From the NCBI RefSeq assembly GCF_964204645.1, contig NC_134025.1:16958001-17022000 (forward strand): DNA of 64,000 nt. Direction: 5' to 3'. The notes below the pieces were generated by a model that worked only from the letters and a program-made list of their open reading frames with translations, had not been told where the DNA came from and did not search any database. This document shows, piece after piece, positions 33,642 through 44,167 of this stretch (position 1 is its first letter; every line of letters starts with the position of its first letter). The position numbers and the translations under genes were made by a program. Origin of the DNA: Tubulanus polymorphus. Its lineage: Eukaryota > Nemertea > Palaeonemertea > Tubulaniformes > Tubulanidae.

Positions 33642-33975
33642 TCATGGATCTTTGTCGATTGTGTGGAAAAATGCGAAACCTCCGGATCGTCGTCCTATCG
33701 ATAAAAATAATTTCAAAAGCCATGTGAAGGAGTTGTTCAACATTGATTTTGATGATGATAATGAACAGTACCCGATATATATCTGTAATATGTGTCGTGT
33801 CAAATTACAAAAATGGCGTAAGAACAAAAACGTTAAAAAAACTGTCCCTGTGACTATCAAATTAAAACAATGGACATGTAAACCACTGGTTAATTCCAAG
33901 TCTGGACGGCGACGTATTTGTAGTCAAAATTTTATCGATCGATTTTCCATAATGAACTGCTGCCATTCCATTTGA
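33642..33975 (+). pseudogene. RAG1 N-terminal-region-like zinc protein, one frameshift
   Basis: From ATG 33644 the frame reads MDLCRLCGK and then leaves frame in a run of A at 33665-33669. The adjoining frame continues open to 33975. Its order matches the N-terminal zinc region of vertebrate RAG1: LCRLCG (RAG1 LCRICG), then VKELFNIDFDDDNEQYPIYI (RAG1 [20 protein letters not shown]), then CNMC (RAG1 CHNC) and VTIKLKQW (RAG1 NVTMEW). The paired C-x2-C motifs can bind zinc. The RAG1 catalytic core and RING are absent. In RAG1 this region aids folding, partner binding and recombination; its job in a transposon is unknown. The one-base break makes this copy defective unless spliced around. Confidence 0.75.
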
Positions 33976-34185
33976 ACTGAATTTAAATACTCGATGGTTA
34001 ATCACTTCAGTCATAGCCTTTTCCAAATATATAGCGTTCCTGCGAAAATAATAATAATGATTATTATTTTAACATGTACTTATCTGGATTTTTTATATTA
34101 TGTTTATATATTATTTTCTGTATTCGTTTATTATTTTATAACCTAAAAGGATTGTATTGATTATAAAAATAAATGTAAAAAATAC

Positions 34186-34474
34186 CTGTATGTGTTTTCT
34201 CGTGTTCAGATCGCAGTCTCTGGTCAGCTGAGCCTGAGAAGTACCTATATGAAAAAGAAAAGGAAAGAATAAAGTGCCTGCAATTAGGTGGAAACTATTC
34301 CGATATTTCATTGATTCAAAAGGAATAACACTCACTAGAATCGGCCGAATTTGTTGATCCTGATCCAGAGGATTCCCGTAATATTTCCGTATCGATCTGA
34401 ACCAATTCGTCACTATCAAAGAATAGATCGTCAAAATCGTCATCATTTATAATTTCGTCGACAACCGTTGCCAT
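34186..34474 (-). CDS. Small acidic protein encoded convergently in the RAG1-N-like transposon (two exons)
   Basis: On the minus strand, exon 1 runs from ATG 34474 to 34336 and starts MATVVDEIINDDDFDDLFFD, highly acidic. Its donor is 'gtgagt'. Exon 2 runs from 34244 to 34186 after acceptor 'catatag'; the joined phase stays open (SADSSTSQAQLTRDCDL) and reaches a donor-like 'gtattt' or reads on to a stop at 34111. The 65-odd residues resemble no family I know. An acidic partner next to a zinc protein may act in DNA binding or activation, but that is conjecture. Confidence 0.45.
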
Positions 34475-34587
34475 TTTAATACAGCGGAAAGAACCGATAT
34501 CACGATTGATAAAACACTATATCCGTCTGAAGCGATGTAGAGATAATCCCACAATGATAACGAAAAAGTCCAAAAATGTTAGTAGTT

Positions 34588-34930
34588 TATTCAACGTTTC
34601 GTCTATGTCCTAATAGTCATCTTCAGAAATAATGAATACTACAGAAATTATGAGAGATATATACAATCCAGAGACAAAGAGACTAATTCAAGTAATCAGA
34701 GATGATACTCACTAAAGGAAAATTAACGTAGAAACAGTTACACGCTAAAACAGATTAAAGAGAAGCAGTTAAGAGACAAACTAGGGGGCACTTAAATTTA
34801 AGACAATTGTGAATACAAGTTGATTGACTAAAATTGATGAGGGGAAATCAGGTGTTGAGTTTAACCAGTTTACAGAGGAATTTTTATATAAGTTTATTAT
34901 GGGATGAAAAACCGATATTCGGAAACAACT
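34588..34930. repeat. Possible Penelope-like element end inside the transposon
   Basis: The minus strand reads 'ctgaagatgactattagg' then 'gacgaaacgttgaataaa', a pattern often found at the ends of Penelope-like elements, where CTGA-nGA and GAAA are parts of a hammerhead-type motif. A similar pattern lies at 57145-57200. Low certainty. Confidence 0.3.
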
Positions 34931-35091
34931 GAATTATTACGGAGATTCCCGATCTCGCTGGTTATCGCTTATCGGCGCGTTACGTAACAAAGCGCTCGCC
35001 GACGAACCGTTATCGGCTTTAGGGCAATTACAACGCACATTCGACAAGAGCTGCACAATAGCGTCCGTATTCCATCTCATCACACTTCCCT

Positions 35092-36402
35092 GCCGAAATC
35101 AACGGTACACCTCATCTTGGAATAAGTCGGTCCAACTAGTGGAGTCACGCAAGGTAGTGTCCTAAGTCGTCTTCTGTTTAATGTCCTGACAAATGACATA
35201 CACAGTAATCCAAAATATACCAGACCGAGTAAATTTCCAAAACGACCTTAACACGCTGTGTGACCTAAAAACTTAATGTTCCGACAAGAAAATCTTGTTC
35301 GAATGAAAACAATTCTGTTTGATCGAACAATACGCTTTTTGTTTGAACCAAAACTGTTCTTCATTCTGACAAAAAATGTGTTCGAAAAAAAGCTATGTTA
35401 TTGATGAAATGAAAAACTTTTTGCCCGGCAAAAAAATTTGGTTAAGCAAAAACAATTTTTTTCGAACGAATGTTTGAATGAAAACAATTCTGTTCGATTG
35501 AACGAAATACTTAATACTTTTGGTTCGGAGAAAAAACTTTTTACAATATACTTGTTCGAACGAAAGACGTAATGTTCTGACAAGAAAATTCTGTTCAGAT
35601 TAAAATGATACTGTTCGATCGAACGATTGTTCGAAAGAAAAACCTTTCGTTTGGACAAAAAAAAGTTTCGTCAACTTTGTTCTAACGATTTTTTCAAATT
35701 GGTTCAATCGAACATAATATTATTGGCTCGAACGAAATAAATTTTGTTCCGACGAAAGAATTTTCAAGCGAAAGGTCTTTTGAACGAAAAAAAGATATTC
35801 TGGGGCTGCGCAGTAACTTAAAGCCGAAAGAAGGTCGGCCTTGTGACGCGATGCGATCCTCGCGTTGCATCACTAGTTTCGGTGCAAGTCGGTTGCGATA
35901 CGATTGTCAGCGACTGTGCGACTAGTTTCTACCAGTCGCATGAGGGCGTAGGTCGGTTGTGACAGTCGTGTAGCGTCGCAGAAAGTAGAACACGTGCGAC
36001 TCCTTGTGTCTGGCGTTGCTGACAGTCACAACCCGTCGCAAGGGAGTGTAGGTTGATGAGTCGTTGCGACACAATCGTCGTTGGCGGTCGCAGTGAATGG
36101 CGTCTCAGTGAGTCACAAGCTGTCGCAAGGCCGACATACACCCGGCTTAAGTCATTAGGAATTAATGAAATACTAGTTTCATTTATGATGAAAAAACTCA
36201 AATGAAAAGTCTGGCTTATAAAGCTGTTTGCTCGGACGAAATTTTCAAAAAAATCTTCATTTTTGGCAAAAATCTTCATTTTTGGCAATAAAATTGATAA
36301 TTGTGATTGATCGTTGCAAGTCACAACCAGTTAATCACTAATGAACATGCATTTTAATAAATCTGATTCCTCCTTGACAGTGAACTAAGCATTAGCCTAG
36401 TA
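35092..36402 (+). repeat. Duplicated block E, copy 1, second segment
   Basis: It matches 48370-49665. It opens with RT motif relics (GVTQGSVLSRLLFNVLTNDI in one frame), then a stretch dense in 'gttcgaacgaaa'-type words (35270-35800), then one dense in 'gtcgca' (35830-36130). Apparent ORFs follow this low-complexity composition. It is interrupted at 36403 by a MITE. Confidence 0.85.
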
Positions 36403-37092
36403 AAGTCTATCCCAGAAGTTATGACCGCGGTGCATCAAAGAGTTGTTACACTAACATATCAGGATCCCTGTGGTTTCTATCACTCAGCCTTACGAGTAAT
36501 TGAGGTCAAGCGACTACTGCATTCAAGAGTGAATAATATACCATCAACTGGCCATTCATTAAAGGATATAAAATTCCAATTTTTATAATTTTACAAAATC
36601 CTTTCTTGGATTTTTAGTTTCATTTTGGGAATAATCATGTCATGTGGCAAATTCAATCTGATTGATTTTGTACATCTATTAACTCCTCAGAGTGTGAGCA
36701 TATATAATCCGGAATCATCTCATGAGTCGAGTGGTGTTGTTTTGCTTGAAACACCATCTAAATATAATCTTTCAACTTGGAAATTGGTTTTGACACTTCA
36801 TAATGTAAACACTGACTTCAGCATCCAGCGAAAATATTCACTCTTGAATGCAACAAGACTTCAAAACTGAATTTTCATTGCTTATTACTTCATTTTCTTG
36901 GATTAAGTGTGGAAAAGTTTTGCTCTTTATTCACTCTTGCCTGTAACCATAGTAACAAGCAGCTGGGGTCCAGCGAGTCAGCGATGCTCATGGTGAGTTT
37001 GACCACTTAAAGCGGTCAGTATCAATTAAATTGCTGTTGATACTGGCTCTTTGAGAGTGAAATGCCGCGGTCATAACCACTGGGATAGACTT
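36403..37092. mobile_element. 690-bp Tc1/mariner-type MITE (family M2), copy 1
   Basis: The ends are AAGTCTATCCCAG..GTTATGACCGCGG in inverted orientation, 28 bp with two mismatches, flanked by TA (36401-36402, 37093-37094). The E copy at 49666 shows the uninterrupted site 'cctag-ta-gaggct', proving insertion at TA. Further copies: 53762-54477 (full) and 51083-51219 (one end, inverted). No transposase. Confidence 0.93.
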
Positions 37093-37094
37093 TA

Positions 37095-37515
37095 GAGGCT
37101 ACTAGCCTATGTAGGCCTATGTATATGCGTTGGCCTAACATCCGGACAGATCGGTCGTAGGTCTATTGAATAACAACCCGGCGTGAATTTTGTTTCCAAT
37201 GAGCCCGTTAATAAACGCAACAATTATACTGTTTGTTTGAGACATTAAAGGTCAGTACCAGTTGGCCTGAAGCCTTAAGGTCGCGTAAAACTCGATAAAC
37301 ACTTCAAGCGAAACAGCAAACGATCTCCTTTCCCCTCACAGCGAACGCTTACTTCGAATGTCAAGTGTGAGTCCAGCATCCGGATAGGAGTGTGTTATAT
37401 ACTTAATACCTTGTGCATTTGACAATGATCGGTATGTACTGTAGGAAATATAGAGATTGATGGTATTGATATAGAGGTTGAAGCCAGCGGCCAAATAAAG
37501 TAATATATTCTTTTA
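37095..37515 (+). repeat. Duplicated block E, copy 1, third segment
   Basis: It matches 49668-50107, from 'gaggctactagcctatgtag' to 'aataaagtaatatattcttt'. After this the two copies diverge. Confidence 0.85.
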
Positions 37516-39850
37516 TTTTGATACCTCGTCGACACAACAGCTTTTCTCCGCTATATCTCTTCGGCGTGTTTAGTTTAGGCCTTCGACTCCCCGGTACACT
37601 AAAGATTTATCTTAGTAAATACACAGTTAATTTGGTAAAGAGAAATAGGTATTGTTAAACTAACTGCTTGAAACCCACAGCCAAATCACTGGTAGTAATA
37701 AATTAATTTGTACTCGATTTGATTCTCATGATGAGGAGAAACTCGCAGCTGATCCCCGGAACGACGATGTAGTGACACACGTCGATTCGTCGATGTTTAC
37801 GGCTCCACAGTGCTTTTAAAATCTAAAGTAGTAAATTTCCAGTGTATCGGTAATATGATTTGATGAGGAAAATTGGGTATTGTTAAAATTACTGTTTGAA
37901 GACCGCGGCTGAATGTGAAGCCTGCTGCAATGAATTAGTTCATTTATACTTGAATTGATAATCGAAGTGACAATCGGCCTGCGGGTTGATTTCGGGATGA
38001 CGACTCGAAAAACATGTTGCCCAATTGAATGGGGCTAAATTTTCGATGTTTACGGCCCGACTGCTTTTGTAACGATGAAATCGAGAATAACGAAGATACG
38101 GTATTTTTACCATTCCCTAGTGGCAGTTGTATGAACTAATTTTGGCAGCTTGCGTACTATACTTCTTATGTATATGTACTCACACCAGGTTTTTGTTGAT
38201 GTCTATCATAAAATGACTGAATTACACGTGAAGAAATGGATGTTAGAATGAATTTTTCGAAATTTACACCCCCTAGTGGTTAGAAAATTGGAACTTATTA
38301 CGTGAAGGGTTCGTTGTATCTCATATCCAGGTACACGTGTATCAATTTTCATAGAAATCCCTTTATCCGGCTAGAGATATGAATAAAAATGCATTTCCAG
38401 CAACATGTAGGTGGCGCTCCTGGAGAACCATATAAGTTACCTACTTAAACCATACATCAATACAAGTATCTTGAAAAGGACTACTAACCTCACATAGCAT
38501 CCACGATTCTATCACCAACAGTTAAGGAGCTAGGAGCAAAAATCGTAGTTTTCACAGTCCCCTGGTGGCAGTTGTATGAACTAATCATGCAGGTTGGCAT
38601 ATTGCACACATGTATTTGAAATTATACCAAGTTTTGTGATTTTCATATTAAACAGACCGCATTACATGCGAAAAATGGATGCTGAGATCAATTTTTCCAA
38701 ATTTACGCCCCCTAGTGGTTAAAATACGAACTAATCATGTGAGGGGTTCGTTGCATTTAGTTACCAGGTACATGTGTATCAATTTTTGTAGAAATCCATT
38801 GATACCCTTAGTCGATATAAATGAAAATGCGTTTTCCAGCGTCTTATAGGTGGCGCTACTGGAGAACCATATGAGTAACATAGTTATACCATACATCAAT
38901 ACAAGCATATTGTCAAGGGCTACTGATCACTCATTGCAACCATGATTCTATCACCAACGGTTAAGGAGCTAGGAGCAAAAATCTCATTAAAAAATTTGGG
39001 GGCCCATTTTCGAGCCCGGAGAGCCCAAACGGTTAATCGCAGATAGGACGTGCCGATGACTCTTTTAACCTCCGAGCTGTTATGAACAACTTTCGTGCTC
39101 ACCCGAAGCTGAAAAGTCAAAGACAACAATTTTTCTCAGTACATTTTCGATGTCAGAATTTTCAAAAGTAAAACACCCCCTGGTGGATGAACGGGGGCCC
39201 CAATCAAAGATCCCTGAGACTCACCTGAAGGTACCTGAGTTCCATACATCTCACGTAAGTTTCAAGTAAATCCGTCAAGGAATATTGTAATGCTAGCAGA
39301 ATATATTCATCCAGGCTCACGCGTATCGATAGCTGCATTCATTAGCTCACTGCAAGGATGCTATTGCTTATATGCGGCACAAACGAGGCTATAAGAATTC
39401 CTCAGTTGCGTTCACTCAAGACTGACCTCATTCAGTGCGCCACATATATAGAAGCAGAGATAAAAAATACTAAAAAACTACGGATCTAGTACACTGCTCT
39501 ATCACTGCTTATAGGGACACTGACACAAACGCACGTACTGACGCGCCGTGGGAATGACACGTAGGCAATACACATACGTAGATGGATACTGTTTGAATCG
39601 GACTTAAATTTCGATGTTTAGAGGCTCACAGTGAGTAAACAGTGCAATTCTAATTAATATTACATACAGTATTTGTCAATGCAGCGTAGTACTTGTGATA
39701 CAGAATGGTTTCACCGACATTGAACGTAAATTGCAGTTGTTTATATCCTTTCAGTAAGATCCAGTGTGAAAAAGAATATAATAATAAATATAGCTGTCAA
39801 GCAGCGATGACGGGTTTTCTGCAAAGCCATTCAGAATGATGGGAATTGTA
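37516..39850 (+). repeat. Family C repeat, long copy with ~440-bp tandem units
   Basis: Two consecutive units (about 38105-38555 and 38545-39000) share 'tggcagttgtatgaactaat', 'gccccctagtggttagaa', 'ccaggtacatgtgtatcaat' and 'aggtggcgct.ctggagaac'. The right part, 38520-39790, is duplicated at 46640-47912. Left of the units, 37516-38050 holds three diverged versions of the family start ('gtttacggctccacagtg'). Near 39780 is 'ataaatatagctg.caagcagcgat', the motif that marks family C elsewhere. Noncoding; the structure resembles mini-elements with tandem cores. Confidence 0.75.
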
Positions 39851-41221
39851 GTAAATTGAAATATCGATACATAGAATAAAATGCATTGACAGATTCGAAC
39901 CTAATATGCTACCACTGTGTAAACGTCAAATATGATTCAGCTTTGAAACCGAACATACGCGGACGTACAATCAACAAATATTAATTCATTTGACCAGGCA
40001 CTTATTTTGGCATTCAAACATCATGATACTGTATTATCACCATGCTTAAAAATGGATCTGTCCTATTAAGAACTCATTTGAAGCACCTGCTGAGTCGATA
40101 GATTGAGGGAATTAACAGATAAGAACGTATAATGATTTAGAATAGATTTAAGAAGTTAATGTTTTTATTGAAATATTTGAATAAATACCTATATTGTAGT
40201 GTAGATTCAATCAATAAATTATGAATTGACCTGGTCGGGGTTTCCGGCTGATGTTGATTTTGGCTTTTATGGATTACAAATTCTATAGTGATAAACAATT
40301 GATACCTGCAACATGTGTGTAAATCAAACCTATTCCACTAGTTGCGTGTGTTTCCTAATAAACGGGAGAGTCACTCGATCTGAGTTATTAGAAAAATAAT
40401 GTTCATCTAGTTATAGAAATTCATTGCCTTTTTGGAAATTCTGTAATAATATTCGTTCTGTCCTAATTTTCATTACTGTATGAACCAATGATATGCTTTG
40501 TAAATATGATGTAATAAAATTAATTTGAATTTGAATTAAATTTGAACATGAGAATCAAGCATAACTTGTGTTTTTTCAACTTGTCTTTTGTTCCAGAGTC
40601 TCAATTACAATCAAATCCGATTTGGCTAAAAAGTACATAGGACTAAATGAAATGAACCGTTAGTTACTGCAAACCTATTCCAGTGTTATGTCGATCGTGT
40701 TGAATCACTCTCCTTGAGTTGAAAGAATCAGATCTTCTATGGTGCAACATCGGTCGAAGAGAGATATCTTGGTGTTGACTGTCCTTGACCATCTAACTGC
40801 ATGCGTTCGACATTGGAATCAGCATCATACCCGTTTGAACTGCAAAATATTCATACAACATGAAAACCTACAGTACATGTATACAGTAATCAAACTTTCA
40901 CCGATGTTGGATATTTGAATGAATGTTGGGCTTATTTCAGTATTCTAAAGCAGGAAATAATAAGTCCAATCAATAGGCCCTATTCCCATTGGAACAATTG
41001 TATAATGCGTACGCTGTACTGTACACTTATCAGTCAAGAATGGAGAAATCGGTATACCAAACCTACGAACAGCAAAATGTACAGGCCTACAATGATTTCT
41101 GGTATACAAGCCGTGACCACATTGACTATTAATGTCAGCAGGTCAGAGAAGGCCTGGCCAAATTTAATCACATGGCTCAAATCAATTAGCCTTTCTGCGT
41201 GTGAATACTTCACTGTTTTGT
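39851..41221. other. Giant intron, no gene
   Basis: Unique A+T-rich sequence. An exon-like segment after 'cttttgttccag' (40597) ends at a stop within 11 codons in the phase required by exon g; it is treated as unsupported. Confidence 0.45.
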
Positions 41222-41384
41222 GGGATCATTCATTTATTACGTACGCATTAGGGGAGGGGTTAGGGTCAGGGCAATAACGTACTGTAATGCTTAATGTACA
41301 TGAAAAAATGGCAGATTTTGCGTACAGAGGGAGAGGGGGTTGAAATAATCAAATTTTATGCGTACGTAATAAATGAATGATCCC
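41222..41384. mobile_element. 163-bp MITE with perfect ~26-bp TIRs
   Basis: The ends GGGATCATTCATTTATTACG (continuing TACGCAT) are perfectly inverted, and TGT is found at both flanks (41219-41221, 41385-41387). Similar TIRs beginning GGGA-C-TTCAT are widespread in invertebrate MITEs. The 3-bp duplication could suggest CACTA or Harbinger-type insertion; I leave the superfamily open. Confidence 0.9.
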
Positions 41385-41519
41385 TGTTATAAAAATAGGC
41401 CTATCGAGTGAATTAGTACATAGACTGAATTAGACTTTAGGCTAGTCCTGGCCAAATCCTATCCATGTTATAATTGCACCAGTTATAGTAACATCACTGT
41501 AGGGCCGACGAGAGGGAAA

Positions 41520-42900
41520 AAGTTGTGTTTGTAGTACATAGGCATGGTAGGCTTGTCGTACTCACTTAATACCCGGTACTTAAAACGCTGTTGTTACCTG
41601 TACGTGACTGTACGGTGATTTCTACAGGTTAGCCGTATGTGAGTATGTTGACGCTCAGACTTGCAATATTGGGATCCCAAACCAAACGAAAAAAAAATCC
41701 AGTTGTAGTCCAGTGATTTACCCACTGTGCCACAGAACGTAACTGCAGGGTGGATGAAATTTGATTTACAAATAGCCTAGCCTCACCTAACCCAAATTCT
41801 TTCACGCATGCACGTTTACAGATTATAGGAACTCACTTATGGCCTTTTTAGGGAACTCACGTACGGTTAACCTGTGGATATCACCGTACAGTCACTGGCA
41901 CGTACGGGTAACAACTTCGTACTTAAAAAATGGTATTGGCTACTAGGAACTCACGTACGGCGTTAGTAGGCACACCTGCCAACCGTTACGTTTTTTGCCG
42001 TATTCCGTTCCGGTGCTACCCGCGGTAATACGGCGTTACTGGCACAGGCAATGGAATACGCTTTTTTCCGATATCGTTCCGATGTTACGCCAATGAGCAA
42101 ATAAATACGGCCTCAATAAAAATCTCCTTATATTATGTCAATAAAGGTAATTTTGCAGTACATAATCGGTATTTTAATGGTTTATTAACATTTATTACGG
42201 GGAAATTTGGTTTTTATTTGAGTAATTGTCACGAAGTTTCCATACAGCCGGGAACCAGTCTAGCGAATTTTCGGTTACAACTAGTAATACCGGGAACCAG
42301 TCTAGCGAATTTTCGGTTACAACGAGTAATTTTCATCGCTCAAATTGTCATGAATGTTGCAAATGGCGGACGAAGTTCACGACGTTTTGTCAAATCTGGA
42401 AAATTCGGAGGGTTCTCCGTCTTCTTCGGAGTCGGAATCTGAAACTGATACTGCGGTAACAGGTAGTAGAAAACGTATGATTAAGAAATATCGAACAGAA
42501 GTATAAAAAATCGTACAGCGTACAATATCCATGTTTCATAGCATCGAAATTAAGTAAATATCATGCAAGATGTACGATATGTCAAATCGATATAGTGATC
42601 TCACATGGCGGATTAAATGATATTTCACGTCATTGTGAAAGAAAAGGACATAAGGATAAAGCGACAATTCGTTACTGGCCATATTGAAAATGTTACTGGC
42701 AAAGGTCACATCAAGTCTAGTGGGTCACTGGCTAAATCTAAAAAATACTGGCAAATTTGAAAAATGTTACTATCTTGAAAAATTCAATGTTGGCAGGTCT
42801 GAGTAGGGAACTCACGTACGGTTAACCTGTGGAGATCACCATACAGTCACGTACGAGTAACAACTACGTACTTACTGGTATTGGCTACTATATAATAGGC
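41520..42900. mobile_element. hAT-like element (41955-42797) inserted in a locally repeated region
   Basis: The ends read CACACCTGCCAACC and, as reverse complement, CAGACCTGCCAACA. Flanking AGTAGG occurs on both sides. The flanking sequence 'gggaactcacgtacggttaa' occurs at about 41852 and again at 42804, so a local duplication surrounds the insertion. Within the element lie a 42-bp tandem duplication (42248-42331) and a BED-finger exon relic. The superfamily call rests on the end sequence and the BED finger; a 6-bp duplication is short for hAT. Confidence 0.65.
42363..42676 (+). pseudogene. hAT-type transposase N-terminus with BED zinc finger, truncated
   Basis: From ATG 42363 one frame gives MADEVHDVLSNLENSEGSPS and an acidic-serine stretch. 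After a one-base shift near 42500 the other frame gives YPCFIASKLSKYHARCTICQ and VISHGGLNDISRHCERKGHK. The C-x2-C ... H-x(3-5)-[HC]-x(4)-H arrangement is the BED-type finger found at the N-terminus of many hAT transposases. The catalytic domain is missing, so only a deletion derivative remains. Confidence 0.7.
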
Positions 42901-43390
42901 CTATAGACATATAATACCGGTACTGCGGTAGGCTTTCTTAGCTTCCACACTTCACAACCGAACCAACTGACCAACCAGTATATTTATTCCCAGTACGCAC
43001 CAACCGGCGCAGGCCTAACACTGTTTGTCAACTGTGTGTACCCTAGTAGGCTATCGATAATCACCTGATGCTTTTCTGTCGTTTGTTTTCTCCCTGAGAC
43101 GAACGTAATTCTAGCAGCCCTCCGCGACTCAACGACCTTGATTTAAACTTGATCAATTCAAAATCTGTTTATTGACGCTTTTGGTTACATGGACTGATCA
43201 GCAATATACTTAAATGAAATAACCGGAATAACAAGAAATCAAAAATATTAAAGAGGTAACAAACAAATGCCCGTAAACCTGTCAGACACGCGAACGCCGG
43301 ACTCGTAAACTCTTGGACTCGGACCCGCTGAGCAATAAATTCATAAAATTGACTTTGAAATTGATTGTGGAGAAGAGAGGGAATAATTCG
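42901..43390. other. Giant intron, no gene
   Basis: Nothing recognised. Confidence 0.45.
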
Positions 43391-44167
43391 ATAGCTCCTA
43401 CGGCTCGACAGTGCCTTTATAACGTAGATTTATCAAAATTCCCATGCAGTATCTGGAGATTGAAGTGAGCTGAAGGATATCATACGGATTGTATCGGCGA
43501 CAGTGGTAAGGTAAGGAAGCCTTTACACTTTTAACAAAAACTGTGTGGAAAAGGGAAAAAAAAAATAATAATCACGCGAATTTCAATAGGGTTTTCTCTG
43601 AAGCAACAGAAAACCCTAAATATAGCTGCAAAGCAGCGATAACGGGTTTCTGCCTTGCCAGGTTAAATACCGTACTAGGGAGGTTGCAAAAGATTTCACT
43701 GAAATCAGTTCATTACGTACCACTATCTATGAAGAAGCGCCACCCAGGAGTCAGCCTGTATCATGGGTCAGCCCATATCATGGATATGTTGACTCATGGC
43801 TCTTAAGTGCAAAGTAATGATGTACCAAGTTTAGGGAAAATAACTTCAAGAAAATAGGTGATACAGTGTTCTACCATTCCCTCGTAGCAGTTGTATCAAC
43901 TAATTTAGCTTGTTAGCCTAGTATACCTATGTTCATGTGCTCACACCAGGTTTTGTGATATCTATAATAAAATGGCAGAATAACACGCGAAAAATGGATG
44001 CTAGAATGACTTTTCAAGATTTACGCCCCATAGGGATTAGAATAGGAACTAATTATGTGAGGGGATCGTTGTATCTCATATCAAAGTACATGTGTATCAA
44101 TTTTCATAGAAATCCCTCCATCCGATAAGTAGATAATAATGAAAATGCATTTCCAACAATTTGTAGG
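43391..44167 (+). repeat. Family C copy, interrupted by a LINE
   Basis: It begins with 'ctacggctcgacagtgcctt', then an AAT-rich run and a hairpin word (43590-43617, 'agggttttctctgaagcaacagaaaaccct'), 'aaatatagctgcaaagcagc' and the tandem-type unit. It is cut after 'ttgtaggt' at 44167 and continues at 46515 with 'gacgctactggagcacc'. Confidence 0.8.

Larger units (their letters stand above)
32940..35091. mobile_element. 2.15-kb TIR DNA transposon carrying a RAG1-N-terminus-like gene
   Basis: The termini are perfect inverted repeats of 33 bp starting CAGGGAAGTGTGATGAGATG. The host sequence CCGAAAT is duplicated on both sides (32933-32939, 35092-35098; the match extends to CA if the ends are drawn 2 bp inward). 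The second copy of the host block, at 48370, lacks the insertion, so the borders are exact. Inside are a + strand gene (5' noncoding exon to 33264, intron, ORF from 33644) resembling the RAG1 N-terminal zinc region, and a convergent - strand spliced ORF (34474 to 34186). No DDE transposase is visible, so it is probably non-autonomous or partly deleted. 'N-RAG-TP' elements with RAG1-like N-termini are known from molluscs and other invertebrates; membership is my inference. Confidence 0.85.

Noticed and set aside
33642-33899. Minus-strand 85-codon ORF opposite the RAG1-N-like gene
   Set aside because: It mirrors the + strand frame, which has the zinc motifs and similarity; no signal of its own.
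40597-40663. Exon-like segment after 'cttttgttccag' ending in a stop codon
   Set aside because: In the phase required by exon g it stops after ten codons (SLNYNQIRFG); other phases match no known protein. It could be an alternative terminal exon, but nothing supports it.
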